Shown here: positions 34,731 through 45,970 of the stretch, one piece after another
Layout of the letters: the number at the start of each line of letters is the position of its first letter
Position numbering within the stretch: position 1 is the stretch's first letter
Program-made: the position numbers and the translations under genes
Notes under the pieces: model-generated
What the model was told of the DNA's origin: nothing
Database searches by the model: none
The model's input: only the letters and a program-made list of their open reading frames with translations
Source of the DNA: Sciurus carolinensis
Lineage: Eukaryota > Chordata > Mammalia > Rodentia > Sciuridae
Direction of reading: 5' to 3'
Assembly (NCBI RefSeq): GCF_902686445.1
Contig: NC_062216.1
Coordinates: 7,275,084-7,339,083, forward strand
DNA length: 64,000 nucleotides

Positions 34731-35301
34731 TGTTATGGGGCACAACTTAAGAACAGACAAATCACCACTGAGAAGTCCAAATTTGAGAGTCTTTATTAAG
34801 CTGGCCAGCTGACTGTCTCACACAATGCCCCAAAAAATGATCATTGGGAGAATAGCCCCGACCATAGGATTGTAGGGGTTCTTATACCAAAAATTACATC
34901 AATCATAAGTGTCTGTTGCTATGATTCAAAATTACAAACTAGCATCATGAGATCATCAACAGAGGGGGAAGTGGGTCAAAATGACCCTTACCTAGGTACA
35001 AACTAAAGAATGGTTACTGACATTCACACAATCACTGTTCACATGGCACATTGTTTAGGAGCAATAGGAATAAAAAAAGAACAATTTTTCTTTACATAGG
35101 AATTGTCATTCTGTATTGTTAAACATGTCATACTAAGTAATGATCATGGGTACCAAGGCAGGGTGTTCCCATGGGAGAAACTTATTTCCTATATAACATA
35201 ACTCCTCTGGAGTCTCAGAGCAAAATGGAGTCTGTTTAGTCATTTCCCTTAGAGTCTGGCCTATAACATTCTCATGGAGCCAGATTTGTCAGCCCATCAC
35301 A
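34731..35301 (-). mobile_element. ERV-B 3' LTR
   Basis: 571 bp, minus-strand TGTGATGGGCTGAC...CCCCATAACA. AATAAA on the minus strand is at 34792-34797. A TATAAG-type box lies near 34878-34884. A GACTCCATTTTG block typical of class I LTRs is present. Confidence 0.88.
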
Positions 35302-35560
35302 TTCCCCACTGATTTTTTGTACATAATAAAATTATTGATTTATTAGTAGTGTATAAGTGATTGTAGTGGGTGTGTAACACCATTAGCTTAACAAACTGGG
35401 TTCTATCTCTAACGTATTTAGTTGAACAGTTTATTATGCATGGCCTGATTAAAAGTCTGAACATAACTAGGATGAGAGGTCTGATCATTGTGGTTATTAG
35501 AATAGTTAACCAGAGGGACCAAGAGAAGAGATTTTGGTGCCAATTTTTTTCAGGCTTTTA
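35297..35560 (-). pseudogene. ERV-B env remnant (TM anchor and tail)
   Basis: On the minus strand, from about 35545, a Trp-rich pre-membrane segment (WSLWLT) runs into a hydrophobic stretch and RPCIIN, then a tail with VKLMVL. This is the arrangement at the end of gammaretroviral TM subunits. The only open frame is 35488-35297. The rest of env is not recognisable. Confidence 0.65.
35302..35312 (-). other. ERV-B polypurine tract
   Basis: Minus-strand AGTGGGGAA directly precedes the TGTGATGG start of the 3' LTR. Confidence 0.7.
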
Positions 35561-38500
35561 GCTTTTTTTTTACTTTTTTGAGTCTTTTTTTTTAATTAAA
35601 GATAAACTATCATGATTGACACCTGAGTGGTTAGTATAGAAACAATAGATCTCCCACAAACCCATACATAAGTTTTTATTTTAAAAACAGCAAATTTAAC
35701 CCTCTTTTGTTTTGTAAAACTACCTCAGCAGGTGAATTGAGGGAATTTTTAAGTGGCTTACAGGGTTTTTAAAATATACTTACGTTCAGATCTATTTGTC
35801 TACTTAAGGTTTTGAAATTTTGGTTTCCTGTAATGAGTGTAGTGGTCCCTGTAGCTGTGAAGCCATCTACATTTATTCCCACTCGGAGGGGAACTAAGAC
35901 AGGGGCCACTCGTTTAGATATTAGCCCCTTATGTTCCTTTCATTCCTCTCCATCATAATACTGTATAGAATTTATCCCATTAGGTAATCTCAAAAAGTTG
36001 AATGGTTAAGCATGGAGTTATTCCTGATGTAGTCCAAGCAAGAGAAAAACATGATTAATGTTTTTCAGTCTTATCTTTAGATGGTGGTTGGGGTTTCTGA
36101 GGGCTGTCCATTTTTCTGTTGTCTTAACTCAGATGTGATGAATCCATGTTGTAAGATTTTCTCCATTTCAGCTAGGTTTTTAGCCTTTTTTGAAACCATT
36201 TGGTGTAGACATAGTCTTCTGAATGAAATGGGTGATGGAAATCATTCTTCTCTTGGGCTGGTTCTCTCATAAGTTGAACCTGTTGGAGAGACTCAACAAC
36301 AGGTTAGAACAGGAGCAGGTTCTTGGTAAGGGTGGAGAGAGGGCTCTGGAAGCATTAACATTTTAATCTCTCAGGGGTCATTTGCCTCCAACTTTCTAGA
36401 CCCAAACTGGCCTTTATTTTTGTGATTTAACACAATATACCTATCTATATTAACTGTCTTTTAAATTTTTTATTATTACCCCTCTTATTTTAGGGAAATT
36501 TTATGGCTGTAACAAAAAAGGGTGATGACTACTCTTGCTGCTTACAGCTGAGAGGCGGGTATGTGGGGTGGGGCAAGCAGTAAAAAGTTTCTTTTTGTAA
36601 ATTGGATCTTTCTAGGGGTAAAAGTTTTGTTCTATGAAAGAAACAAAAAACCATGAGTACAAAATAAATAGCATCTGGAACATGTCAATGAATATCATGA
36701 AGATGATAGAAATTAATAATCTCTTACCAGGAGGTGGAAAAGCAGAGACATTGTTCACATAAAAAGTCCTAACAAAGTTTAACAAGGCTGGAGAGGATAA
36801 GGTCTTAGTTGTAAATCTTAACACTGTTGGAGTTATCAGGAATGTAAACACAACATTTAGTTAAGTTACTTACTGTCATCTGATTTTTGTGAAATATCTT
36901 TTTATTGGCATGATCTCTTTGTTTAGTAGAGATCCCTTTATTTTTTTACTTAGGGTTAGAGAATCATACTAGCAAATATTGATTAAGTCTACCTGTATGG
37001 GAGGTTAGAAAGATCTGTAGGACTTAAACTGACTAAAAATTATAACTCTGGCAGTTTCTTTTGATAATTATCAGGCAATTTTGTCTAAGAATCTTTTTTG
37101 TTACCTCTAATTTTACTTATTTTGGGGGGGCTACCACAAGTGTACATCTCAAGTTACATTAAAATAACTATTGTTTTGTTTTCAAAATGTCCAGGAATGA
37201 CTGTGTTTTGATTTTAACTCTTTTGCTAGGTGTTTAAGACCAACCTTGTCAAATTGACCTTGTTCCTATCTGCTGTTAAGAGTCAGCTGAGTTCCCATAT
37301 GGGTCATTTATGGGGAACTTGAGAGCAGCTCCTTGGCTCCTTTAGTGCCATTTACTAAGTTAGGGTCTCCTTGATGAGGTGGCTTCCTTTGGAAGCATTA
37401 TGGATATTTTTAATGACTCTACTCTGCAGCAGGTGTACTGATTGGCTTCTCATCATCTAGTGGTCTCATCAATCTCCCTGATTGGAAGGTTGTGTGGCCC
37501 AGAGTTGCAAAGCTCCTTAAAGAAGTTCTCTTGTTCCCTGGGTTCAGGCTGACTCCGAGGGCAAGAGCCAAATATTTATTTTCTTGGCTCCTTTATTTTA
37601 ATCTTAATTTTTAAGTTTTGATCTTAAACATCCAGCAAGTTAGTTTCACCAGTCATATAGTAAGAGTACTGGGCTTTAACTTTAAGGTTTATGACTTTGT
37701 AGTCATTTACCCAGTTTTATTTGATTTTGGTCTATATTATCTGTCCTATACGTGATGGTTTATTATCTCAAATTAATTTAGATTGTTCTTGAACTTGTAC
37801 CTCTGTGAAACATTAATCAGTCAACAGTTACAGAGTTTACAAGGAAAATGCAAAATGGAATTAACAACAGTAAAAACATATTTAGCTGTGTAATATCTGT
37901 CTTAAATTTTGGCTGAGCTATAAATTATATCCCCTGTTTGAGATCACATTAATTTTACAACAAAAAAAAGCAATCTTTTGAATATAACTTCAAGTGAGCT
38001 AAAGTCTGGCTTATTTTGGAGCCACTGTAACACGTAGTAAGGCAGAGCCTTATCTCAGGTAAGGCAGGGCTCTTCATAAATCTTAGGTAAAGTGGTCTAG
38101 TTCTGAAGCTGATCATTATCTTTTTTAAAATATTATTTTGTAAAGTTTACATATATTGTTTTTTAAGTCTATATGAATGTTAGTTAACACTGTATGATAT
38201 TACATCTAAAACATGAATCAAAGAAAGCTGAGTTTTAACTTTCCTTTTGTGTAGTGAAGTGGCGAAATGTTTTCCTGTTTCATGATATTAATCTTTAAAC
38301 AGATCAGACTCTCATCATCTTTTAGAAATACATTTACATTTACATTTTTATCCCAGTATAGAAGGTAACATAAAGTTCAGATCCAGTTACAAAACACTAA
38401 ATGATATAACTAAATCCCCAATAAATTTTTTTATTCTGATAAGTTTAAAATTACCATTACAACTTTAGGTTGGAGAACACCAGTTTGATAAAATGTTTTT

Positions 38501-39569
38501 TTAAACCTTTTAAAGACTTGTATACCTGGAAGATATGAACACATTTAATATACAAATAAGAGTAATAAAATTACAATTACATTGATGTTTTTATATTAAC
38601 CATGTTTAGCTTTTAAAGAAAATTTAGACTTTGTAATGTAGTACAATACTCTAAAATAACAGTTGCTGTTTAATCAGAGTTGTAAAAACCCCCAATTTTA
38701 AGACTATTTGCTCTAAATAAAGCAAGGGAGCTGCTTCCACTGGTTTCCTTGGGAGAGACCCCTCCGGTTGGGGTCTTGTTCTAAACCAGTTTTTCTGGTC
38801 TCTTGGATAGAAGCCATCAAAATTTTAGCCTGGCATTTTGGTGGACCAACTCCAATAGTTGAAAGTTCCAATTGGCAGCAGTTTATATTTTAATGTAAGC
38901 TTCAGTGAACATGGTTAAAAAAACTTTTTTAGCCATTTGTTTTCCAAATTTGGCTATAAAACATTAGATCAGGATGTTCAGGCTGCCCAAAGACAATTTG
39001 GTGGTCCCCTGAGGGGGCCATCTGACCTCGAAAGTTGGTCATTCTCTCTCACAGAATTTAGAGAGAGAAAAGATGTCATAAGGGGTCCTACTGTCAGCGA
39101 CCCTTCTCTGGAATTCCTGGAAATTTGTCAATATGCATTGAAGGGTGTATATGATGAACATGAGGGAGACTGACCCATATCCATACTCAAACAAAGAAAA
39201 AGACAAACAAACACAGAACAGATGAGACACCAAAGAAAATGACAAGTGGCCACTCCTGATTACTGACCTGAGGGCCTGGGCAATGTCTTGCCAGTCCTCG
39301 ACTTGGGAATAATGCTATGTCCAGCCTTCCTCAGAGTTCCCAGATATGGATCCGCCAGAAACAGACTTATTAGTCCCCTGGGGGTGCAGAAACAGGTGAC
39401 TTTCTTGGAGAATTTAATTAAGTCCTAGGGCGGGGCTCCACAGACCGTGCAGCCTGGGACTGAGGAACGTCTTTCAGAGGCCTTCCCCTAGGAGCAATGC
39501 TGTGGCCTCTCCCCTCCACAGGAGTTTCCAGGTCAGTGGTGAGTGGTGGATACCCACCAGATAGCGAGG
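35561..39569. other. ERV-B interior without recognisable genes
   Basis: Four kilobases, AT-rich from 35.5 to 38.9 kb and GC-richer near 39.0-39.55 kb (leader region). No open frame above 80 codons carries a retroviral motif. The frame at 38937-39173 (plus) is antisense and featureless. Confidence 0.6.
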
Positions 39570-39587
39570 ATCTCACTGAGGCCTCCA
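39570..39587 (-). other. ERV-B primer-binding site, tRNA-Thr type
   Basis: Minus-strand TGGAGGCCTCAGTGAGAT lies two bases after the 5' LTR. It pairs with the 3' end of tRNA-Thr (…GGGGCCUCCA type) with a few mismatches. Confidence 0.7.
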
Positions 39588-39589
39588 AA

Positions 39590-40196
39590 TGTTATGGGGC
39601 GCAACTTAAGAACAGACTGATCACCACTGAGAAGTCCAAATTTGAGAGTCTTTATTAAGCTGACTGGCTGACTGTCTCACACAATGCCCCAAAAAATGGC
39701 TATTGGGAGAACAGCCCCGACCATAGGATTGTAGGGGTTCTTATACCAAAAATTACATCAATCATAAGTGTCTGTTGCTATGATTTGAAAATACAAACTA
39801 ACATAATGAGATCATCAACAGAGGGGGAAGTGGGTCAAAATGACCCTTTCCTAGGTACAAACTAAAGAATGGTTACTGACATTTACACAGTCACTGTTCA
39901 CATGGTACATTGTTTAGGAGCAATATGAATCAAAAGAGCAATTTTTCTTTACATAGGAATTGTCATTCTGTATTGGTAAACATTTCACACTAAGTAACCG
40001 ATGATGGGTACTGAGGCAGATTTCCATGGGAGAAGCTAAGCAATTGTTGATGGGTACTGAGGCAGGGTTTTCCCATGGGAGAAACTTATTTTCTACATAA
40101 CAGGGAGTCTCAGAGCAAAATGGAGTCTGTTTAGTCATTTCCTTTAGCGTCTGGCCTATAACATTCTCATGGAGCCAGATCTGTCAGCCCATCACA
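39590..40196 (-). mobile_element. ERV-B 5' LTR, with U3 duplication
   Basis: 607 bp; longer than the other LTR mainly because a 46-bp unit is repeated (from 40002 and from 40048, each starting TGATGGGTACTGAGGCAG). The other LTR has one copy. By eye about 5-6% divergent elsewhere. Confidence 0.88.
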
Positions 40197-40450
40197 GGGG
40201 TGGAGGGGAGAGAGAGAAGAATGAAGGAACTTTACGTAGAGGGAAATGAGAGGGATGAGGGGGGCTATGAAAAATGGTGGAATGAGACATTACCCTATGT
40301 ACATGTATGATCACATGAATGGTGTGAATCTACATCATGCACAACCATAGAAACGAAATGATGTACCCCATTTGTGGACAATGAATCAAAATGCAGCCTG
40401 TTAAAATAAAAAGAAAATTTTTAAAAAATAAGTTTTAAAAAAAAAAGGGA
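40197..40450 (+). mobile_element. L1-F: LINE-1 3' end, part 2 with poly(A)
   Basis: Continues the 3' UTR broken at 34730: GGGGTGGAGGGGAGAGAGAG, then the conserved terminal block and an A-rich tail at about 40411-40447. Confidence 0.88.
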
Positions 40451-40559
40451 AGAAACCTTTCCAACCCATGCTATGGGGACAGCATGATTCTTTATCAAAA
40501 CCTGACACATGCACAACAGAAAAAGGAAATGATATATATTCAGCTACAAAGAAAAATGA

Positions 40560-40825
40560 AATCCTGTCATTAAAAAAAAAAAAAAGATGGAATTGGAGGA
40601 CATCATGTGCTAGACAGAAAAACCAAGTGTTTCCTCTCATGTGTGGAAACTAAGGGAAGAAGATGACCAAAATGTAGAAGAGGGATTGCTAGGGACAGGG
40701 AAGGTGACAGGAGTGGAGGCCAGAGGGAGGGGGACACAGGTAGCTGACGGCTGGGTGGACATGACCCAGGGCTTTCAGGTGCATGTGTGGAAATACCACA
40801 AAGAATCCCATTAACTTCCTCCATT
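40560..40825 (+). mobile_element. L1-G: old LINE-1 3' fragment
   Basis: AAGATGGAATTGGAGGACAT at 40585 and TGTTTCCTCTCATGTGTGG are L1 ORF2-end blocks, diverged from L1-F. Starts after an A-tract. Confidence 0.6.
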
Positions 40826-41610
40826 TATATGTGCTCAGCACTATCATTTCCAATACCCATGATAAAAATCACCAGCTTTCACATCCATTCACCACTTGAC
40901 CACTGTATCAGAATGCTGGAGGAAATGTGCTGAAATTTTAATTTTTCTGTGATATTTTAAATGTAGAATGATTTATTTTATCCTGCTCAGTAGAAGGAAA
41001 CACTACTTAACGTGAATCAGTCCATAACCCAGCACTGAAACCCCAGGCATTCCATTTTCTGTGCTCTGCTTTTTCCAGCAATACCCTGAAGAACACCTGG
41101 GCAAAGAAAACCAGCCTGAGACCCCAATGTCATGCTCTCTTCTGTGAGAAGGTTGTCATATAGGTGACTGCTGGACACACAGCACAGGAGGAGATGCTGC
41201 CTGCAGGATGCCAGGGAAGGGCCAGTGAGGGAGGGTCCCTGCCCTGGACTTTTATACTCCCCCAGGGTCATGTGATCTACCTCCTCAGCTAATACAATCT
41301 ACCCAGGTGCAATTTCCTATTGTTCAAAGAATCTCATAACTCTACTCAGGGTTCCTGATTTGCCAATCATTGTGTCCTAGATCCTTGCTGCTACCCTGAC
41401 TACTTTGTCAATCTTTCTGAGACAAAACCTGTTTAGATACAGATTCAAAATCAACAGTTAAAAGGATTTTGAGAGTTTTAAAAGATTGTAAGTGCAAGTT
41501 GATCTAAATGGTATTTGGTTTTTATTAATTGTGGTTTCTGTGGTCTGAAAGATTATTTTCCTGCCATTTTATTTAATGATGCCTTTGTTAAAAGTAATAA
41601 ATTACAATGA
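40826..41610. other. Unassigned sequence with a TATA-like element on the minus strand
   Basis: No exon recognised. On the minus strand GTATAAAAGTCC (41246-41257) is a good TATA-type box, and the next ~150 bases are GC-moderate and repeat-free. No defensin or other signal-peptide frame follows on inspection. Confidence 0.4.
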
Positions 41611-41611
41611 T

Positions 41612-42548
41612 TCTTTTTTTATTATTTTTATTTGGCTTTTAATTTTTTACAGACTGCATTTTGATTCATTGTACACAAATGGGGTATATAATTTCGTTTC
41701 TATGGTTGTACACAATGCAGATTCATACCCTTCGTGTAATCATACATGTACATAGGGCAAAGATGTTTGTCTCATTCCACCATTTTTCATACCCCCCTCC
41801 CTCTCATTTTCTTCTACATATTCTAAAGTTCCCCAATTACTCTCTCATTCCCCACCCCAGCCCCATTATATGTCATCCTCCACTTATCAGGGAAAACATT
41901 TGGTCTTTGGTTTTTTGGGCTTGGCTTATTTCACTTAGCATGATATTCTCCAATTCCATCCATTTATTTGCAAATGCCATAATATTATTCTTCTTTATAA
42001 CTGAATAGTATTCCATTGTGTATATATACCAGAGTTTATCCATTCATCTGTTGAAGAGCATCTAGGTTGGTTCCACAATCTAGCTATTGTGAACTGAGCT
42101 GCTATAAACATTGATGTGGTTGTGTTACTGTAGTTTGCTGATTTTAGATCCTTTGGGTCTAAACCGAGGAGTGGGATAACTGGGTCAAAAGGTGGGTCCA
42201 TTCCAAGTTTTCTTAGGATTCTCCATACTGCCTTCCAGAATGGCTGCACCATTCTGGTGGAATTTGCAACTCCACCAGCAATGTAAAAGTGTACCTTTTT
42301 CCCCACATCCACACCAACATCTATTATTGTTTGTGTTCTTGATAATTGCCATTCTAATTGGAGTAAGATGAAATCTTAGAGTTGTTTTAATTTGCATTTC
42401 TCTAATTACTAGAGATGTTGAACACTTTTTCATATATTTATTCATGGCCTGTATGTCTTCTTCTGTAACGTGTCTGTCCAAGTCCTTGGCCCATTTATTG
42501 ATTGGGTTCTTTGTATTTTTGTTGTAAAGTTTTGTAAGTTCTTTTATT
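41612..42548 (-). mobile_element. L1-H: 5'-truncated LINE-1
   Basis: Minus strand: T-rich 3' end at 41612, 3' UTR, then ORF2 C-terminal frames 42312-41995 and 42481-42185. Truncated near 42548. It is similar in age to L1-A by eye. Target duplication not identified. Confidence 0.88.
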
Positions 42549-44850
42549 TATGAGAAATATATTTGTGATGCAGTGAACATGAATATCATTTTGCCTTGAA
42601 AGAGGCTTTCTATTTCCTGAGAGTTTGGAATGAGATTTCAGGAGATGGAGAGGCCCAGAATGACCACAATGTTGAAGGACAGCCAGATTCTGAGGGTTGA
42701 TATCTTCAGTTTCTCATGAGATTCTGGCAGGGTTTCTGAGTTCCAGAGGAGGACAGGGTGTGGCTCTGAAATCAGCCCTACCCCTGGGGTGTCCACTGGC
42801 ACCCTCACCTGGCCAAATCATTCAGTGAGAGTGAAATTTGAGGGCCTGTGGCAGGCAGGAACTTCAGTAGTGGTCCATTTCCCTGCCCAGTGGTCCCAAA
42901 TCTGTCCCTGACCAACAGAAATTCCTAGCACTGTTCCAGACCTTTTCTGCTGGCATTCCTCTTTCTTGGTCCCAGAGAATTCCAGACACACAAATTTTCA
43001 TTTGCAGGATCTGAGCTTTGGTTGTCATCTCATCATATTTCCTGGCCTTAAGGGAAGAAAAAGATCACTGGAATACTTACAAAGTTCCATCGGGTACATG
43101 AAAATTCAATAATGTCTAGGAGGCCCCCACCTTCTCCAAGCCCTCCAGGTTGGATCAGCCTCTCCTGCTGACCCAAAGGCATCTGGAACATTTCCCAGGG
43201 CTCATAACTGCACAAAGATCTAGGCACTAAGCCTCCATTTCCAACAAAAACAGTTGCTAGGCTCAAGATTTGCAGGGGGAATTCCAGGGATGCTGGGGTT
43301 GGGACAGGAGCACCATCCCCAGGCTCTCAAAATAGGCAAACCAGTTCCTGGCCTCAAGTTTTCCTGTATGTGCAGGTGGTGGCTTGTGGAGGGAAGAATT
43401 CTCACCCACAGTTTTTCAGACCAACAAAAGCTGTGTGGGGCACACTAAGTCCCTCAATTTTACATTTTTTAAGATGCTCAACTGAGCACGAAATCAATCC
43501 TACAAGCCCAGGTTACTCACTGTCTTCAGAGGACAAATTGAAATATCTAATGAGGGGATTCTAATCAAGAGGGAACCACCAGTAAATATGCCATCCAAGG
43601 GTATCTGTGGGCATCCAAGATGTGGAGAGTCCTCAGTGATCACCATCAGTAGATAGAAACCTGACTTGAATAGAGAAATGTGTAAAATAATCCATGCAAA
43701 GAAATTAAATAGTACACATAATAATGAATAACACCAATAGTGCTCATAGTGATTCTATGATTGAGAACACTAATCAATGTAGGGAAATGGGAGATTAAAG
43801 TCCAGACTATCTTTTACTAATTGACAGGATTTGAACTGGTGCATTTATCGGTCTAACAGAAACAGACAAATACATTTTTAGCCACTTTCCTTCCTATTCC
43901 AATGATGAGTGAAGTTTGAGAGTGATAAAGGGCCACAGAAACAAAACTTTTCTCTATAGTCTTGTTCTTAATTGTTTATGGTCTCCTAAAAGTACTGATG
44001 TGTGGGTACAGAGCTCAGTCCACATGGCACCTGAGTATTCTATGGAGAGTTACCTTGAACGTCATAAAAAACGTACTACAAGTCCCACTCCCCAGCTCCT
44101 TTCACATTTCTTCCAAACCATTTCTATACTACTTCCTTTCCAATTCAAAACCACCATGACATTCTGCCAGGAAAGACTCAAGACAATTTGGTTAATTGAA
44201 AAAGAGTCGAAATGCTTCTTTTCCTTGGAGGTGGCTAAATGGGAAAATTGTTTTTGAAGAATGCAAACTGTCAGACTTTGGGTATTTTATTAGTATGCCA
44301 ATGTCCATACCTGGAAATATGTATAAACAGGCAGGTGTGCACATGCACACACCCAGAGAGAGAGAAAACACTTTTTCCAGTGTTCTTCTCTTTCCTTCTT
44401 TGGAGTCCTAATTCGAATATAGCCTCATCACACCATTTCCACACCAATGCCTGGGAATTTTTTTTAACTGAATGGAGGTCTCTGGATATTCTTCAAAAAC
44501 CCCAATTATTAGAACTGCTTCTATGCTTCTGATGTTCCTCAAATACAAATTGAAGGACTCACCCAAACTCTCCAGATAATGGAGATTCCTAAGAATCTCA
44601 GAAGTGATTGGTGGATTTGACACCAAGGAGTGGGTGTGGTGGGACACTCGCTATCAACTGAGGGTATGGAAAACCTGTCCTTTGAAGACCATCTCAAAGG
44701 GAGAAGCTCTCTCTTCCTCTTGAGGTCCCAGCAGGCTGTTGGTCCTAGAGATGTGGAGGCAGCTTCACTCCACTGAGTAGGTGAGTCTGAGTTTGATAAC
44801 TTTATAGAACCTGAATCTTCATTAAATGTAGCATCTATTTTCTACCACTC
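42549..44850. other. Low-repeat sequence without recognised gene
   Basis: About 2.3 kb with no SINE, LINE or LTR that I can name. Overlapping plus frames at 43916-44532 have no recognisable domain, and no defensin cysteine pattern was seen. It may be unique cluster DNA. Confidence 0.4.
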
Positions 44851-44911
44851 TGACACTTGACACGGTTCTGTTGGAGTAGAGGACTCAACACTTGACACGG
44901 TTCTGTTGATC
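44851..44911. repeat. 35-bp tandem duplication
   Basis: ACACTTGACACGGTTCTGTTG occurs twice, 35 bp apart (from 44851 and 44886). Confidence 0.9.
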
Positions 44912-45106
44912 ATCCTCCCTCTTGGGGCCATAGGCATGGCATGTCTCCCTGTGTAGTTGTTTTTTAATATTAATAATCAATATAACATTAGAAACTTATT
45001 GGAAAAATAATTGGGAAGGTTTTACTATATTGGGACACAAAATAGTACACAATAAAAATTTAGTAGCAATACATAGATAAAATATATAAAAATAAACAAT
45101 TGTAGC

Positions 45107-45149
45107 TTAAAAGGAGCCTATGATTCAAGTTAAAAGGAGCCTATGATTG
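45107..45149. repeat. 23-bp tandem duplication
   Basis: TTAAAAGGAGCCTATGATT repeats at 45107 and 45130. Confidence 0.9.
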
Positions 45150-45525
45150 CTTTAGTTTATAGTAATTTCTAAATATAGATGGATAAAGAGGCATTCCTCT
45201 GAGCTTGGATGCGGTGTTTAGCCTTTGTTGCTTTCCTAGTTTTAATAGTTGATTCTAGAGTTACTTTACATAATAAAAATATTTAGTCATAAATATAATT
45301 TGTGTTTTTCCTATGTTTAGTCTAATTCTTTGAGAATCAAAGTAAGATTGTAGACTGCCATTAAATGAAATAGAATAGACTGAATATTAACTATAAGTTG
45401 ATTTCTTTGCCCTTTGCTAATAATAGTAAAAGCTTTTCACTGTTAAACACTTGAGTTCATGGTTCAGAAAATCTAGTGACGTGTTTTTCTGAAGGTTGAA
45501 GGTTGGCAGATCAAGGTGCCCTCAG

Positions 45526-45633
45526 TTTAGTTGGGAAATAAGGTTGTCTCAATTTAGGTGGGAGACAAGATTCTTTTAATTTAGCTGGGGGACAAGGTTG
45601 TTTTAATCTAGCTGGGAAATAAGGTTGTTTTGG
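45526..45633 (+). repeat. Four 27-bp tandem repeats in LTR U3
   Basis: TTTAG(T/G/C)TGGGAAATAAGGTTG-like units begin at 45526, 45553, 45580 and 45607. The layout resembles enhancer repeats of retroviral U3 regions. Confidence 0.85.
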
Positions 45634-45890
45634 TCTGGGCTGTCATACAGTGGGAATGTGTACCTTGAGAAGAAGCATAGATTGTACTTTTGAAGGTTTT
45701 TCTTATTTTAAACTAACCACAAAATGATATAATCATTACTAAAGAAAAATATGTATAGAAAGGCTAGCAGAAAAATAAAGAGACAGATTCAGCCTCAAAA
45801 CACCTGGGGTCTCTGTCTGCTGTTTCTCCACTGCACGAACACCCCCATCCACCCAGGACCCCCGAACCCTGCTAGGGCTGGACCCTGGCA
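45526..45890 (+). mobile_element. ERV LTR (3' part) upstream of the USP17-like copy
   Basis: Same terminal sequence as the LTR ending at 482 (CTGCTAGGGCTGGACCCTGGCA). An AATAAAG signal lies near 45773. Four 27-bp repeats sit in the U3-like part (45526-45633). The 5' end is not placed; U3 may begin well before 45526. No primer site follows 45890, so it is probably a solo LTR. Confidence 0.6.
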
Positions 45891-45970
45891 ATCAAATGCA
45901 GCTGATGATAAAGTCTCCTTGGGTCCTGCTCTACCTGCAGTCATCAGTTTCACCTTTAGCAGGTGCACAC

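Larger units (their letters stand above)
34731..40196 (-). mobile_element. ERV-B: class I (gammaretrovirus-like) provirus, largely non-coding
   Basis: Two LTRs (34731-35301 and 39590-40196) flank 4.3 kb of interior in minus orientation. The primer site matches tRNA-Thr, and a polypurine tract and TM-like env end lie next to the 3' LTR. Flanks share only GGGG (34727-34730 and 40197-40200), consistent with the 4-bp duplication of class I ERVs but ambiguous in a G-run. No gag or pol motif (zinc knuckle, DTG, YxDD, DDE) was found by eye in 35.6-39.5 kb. It looks like a deleted or non-autonomous element. Confidence 0.85.

Noticed and set aside
40985..41271. 84-codon minus frame downstream of the TATA-like box as a defensin
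   Set aside because: Its cysteines do not follow defensin spacing, it has no typical signal peptide, and no splice structure is apparent.
43916..44532. Chain of plus-strand frames at 43.9-44.5 kb as a gene
   Set aside because: No domain, no start context, no splice pattern; lengths are within chance for this composition.
45896..45970. The ATG at 45896 as the true start of a functional USP17-like enzyme
   Set aside because: The 25 residues before the homology are unlike the family N-terminus and the catalytic Cys and His box are missing.
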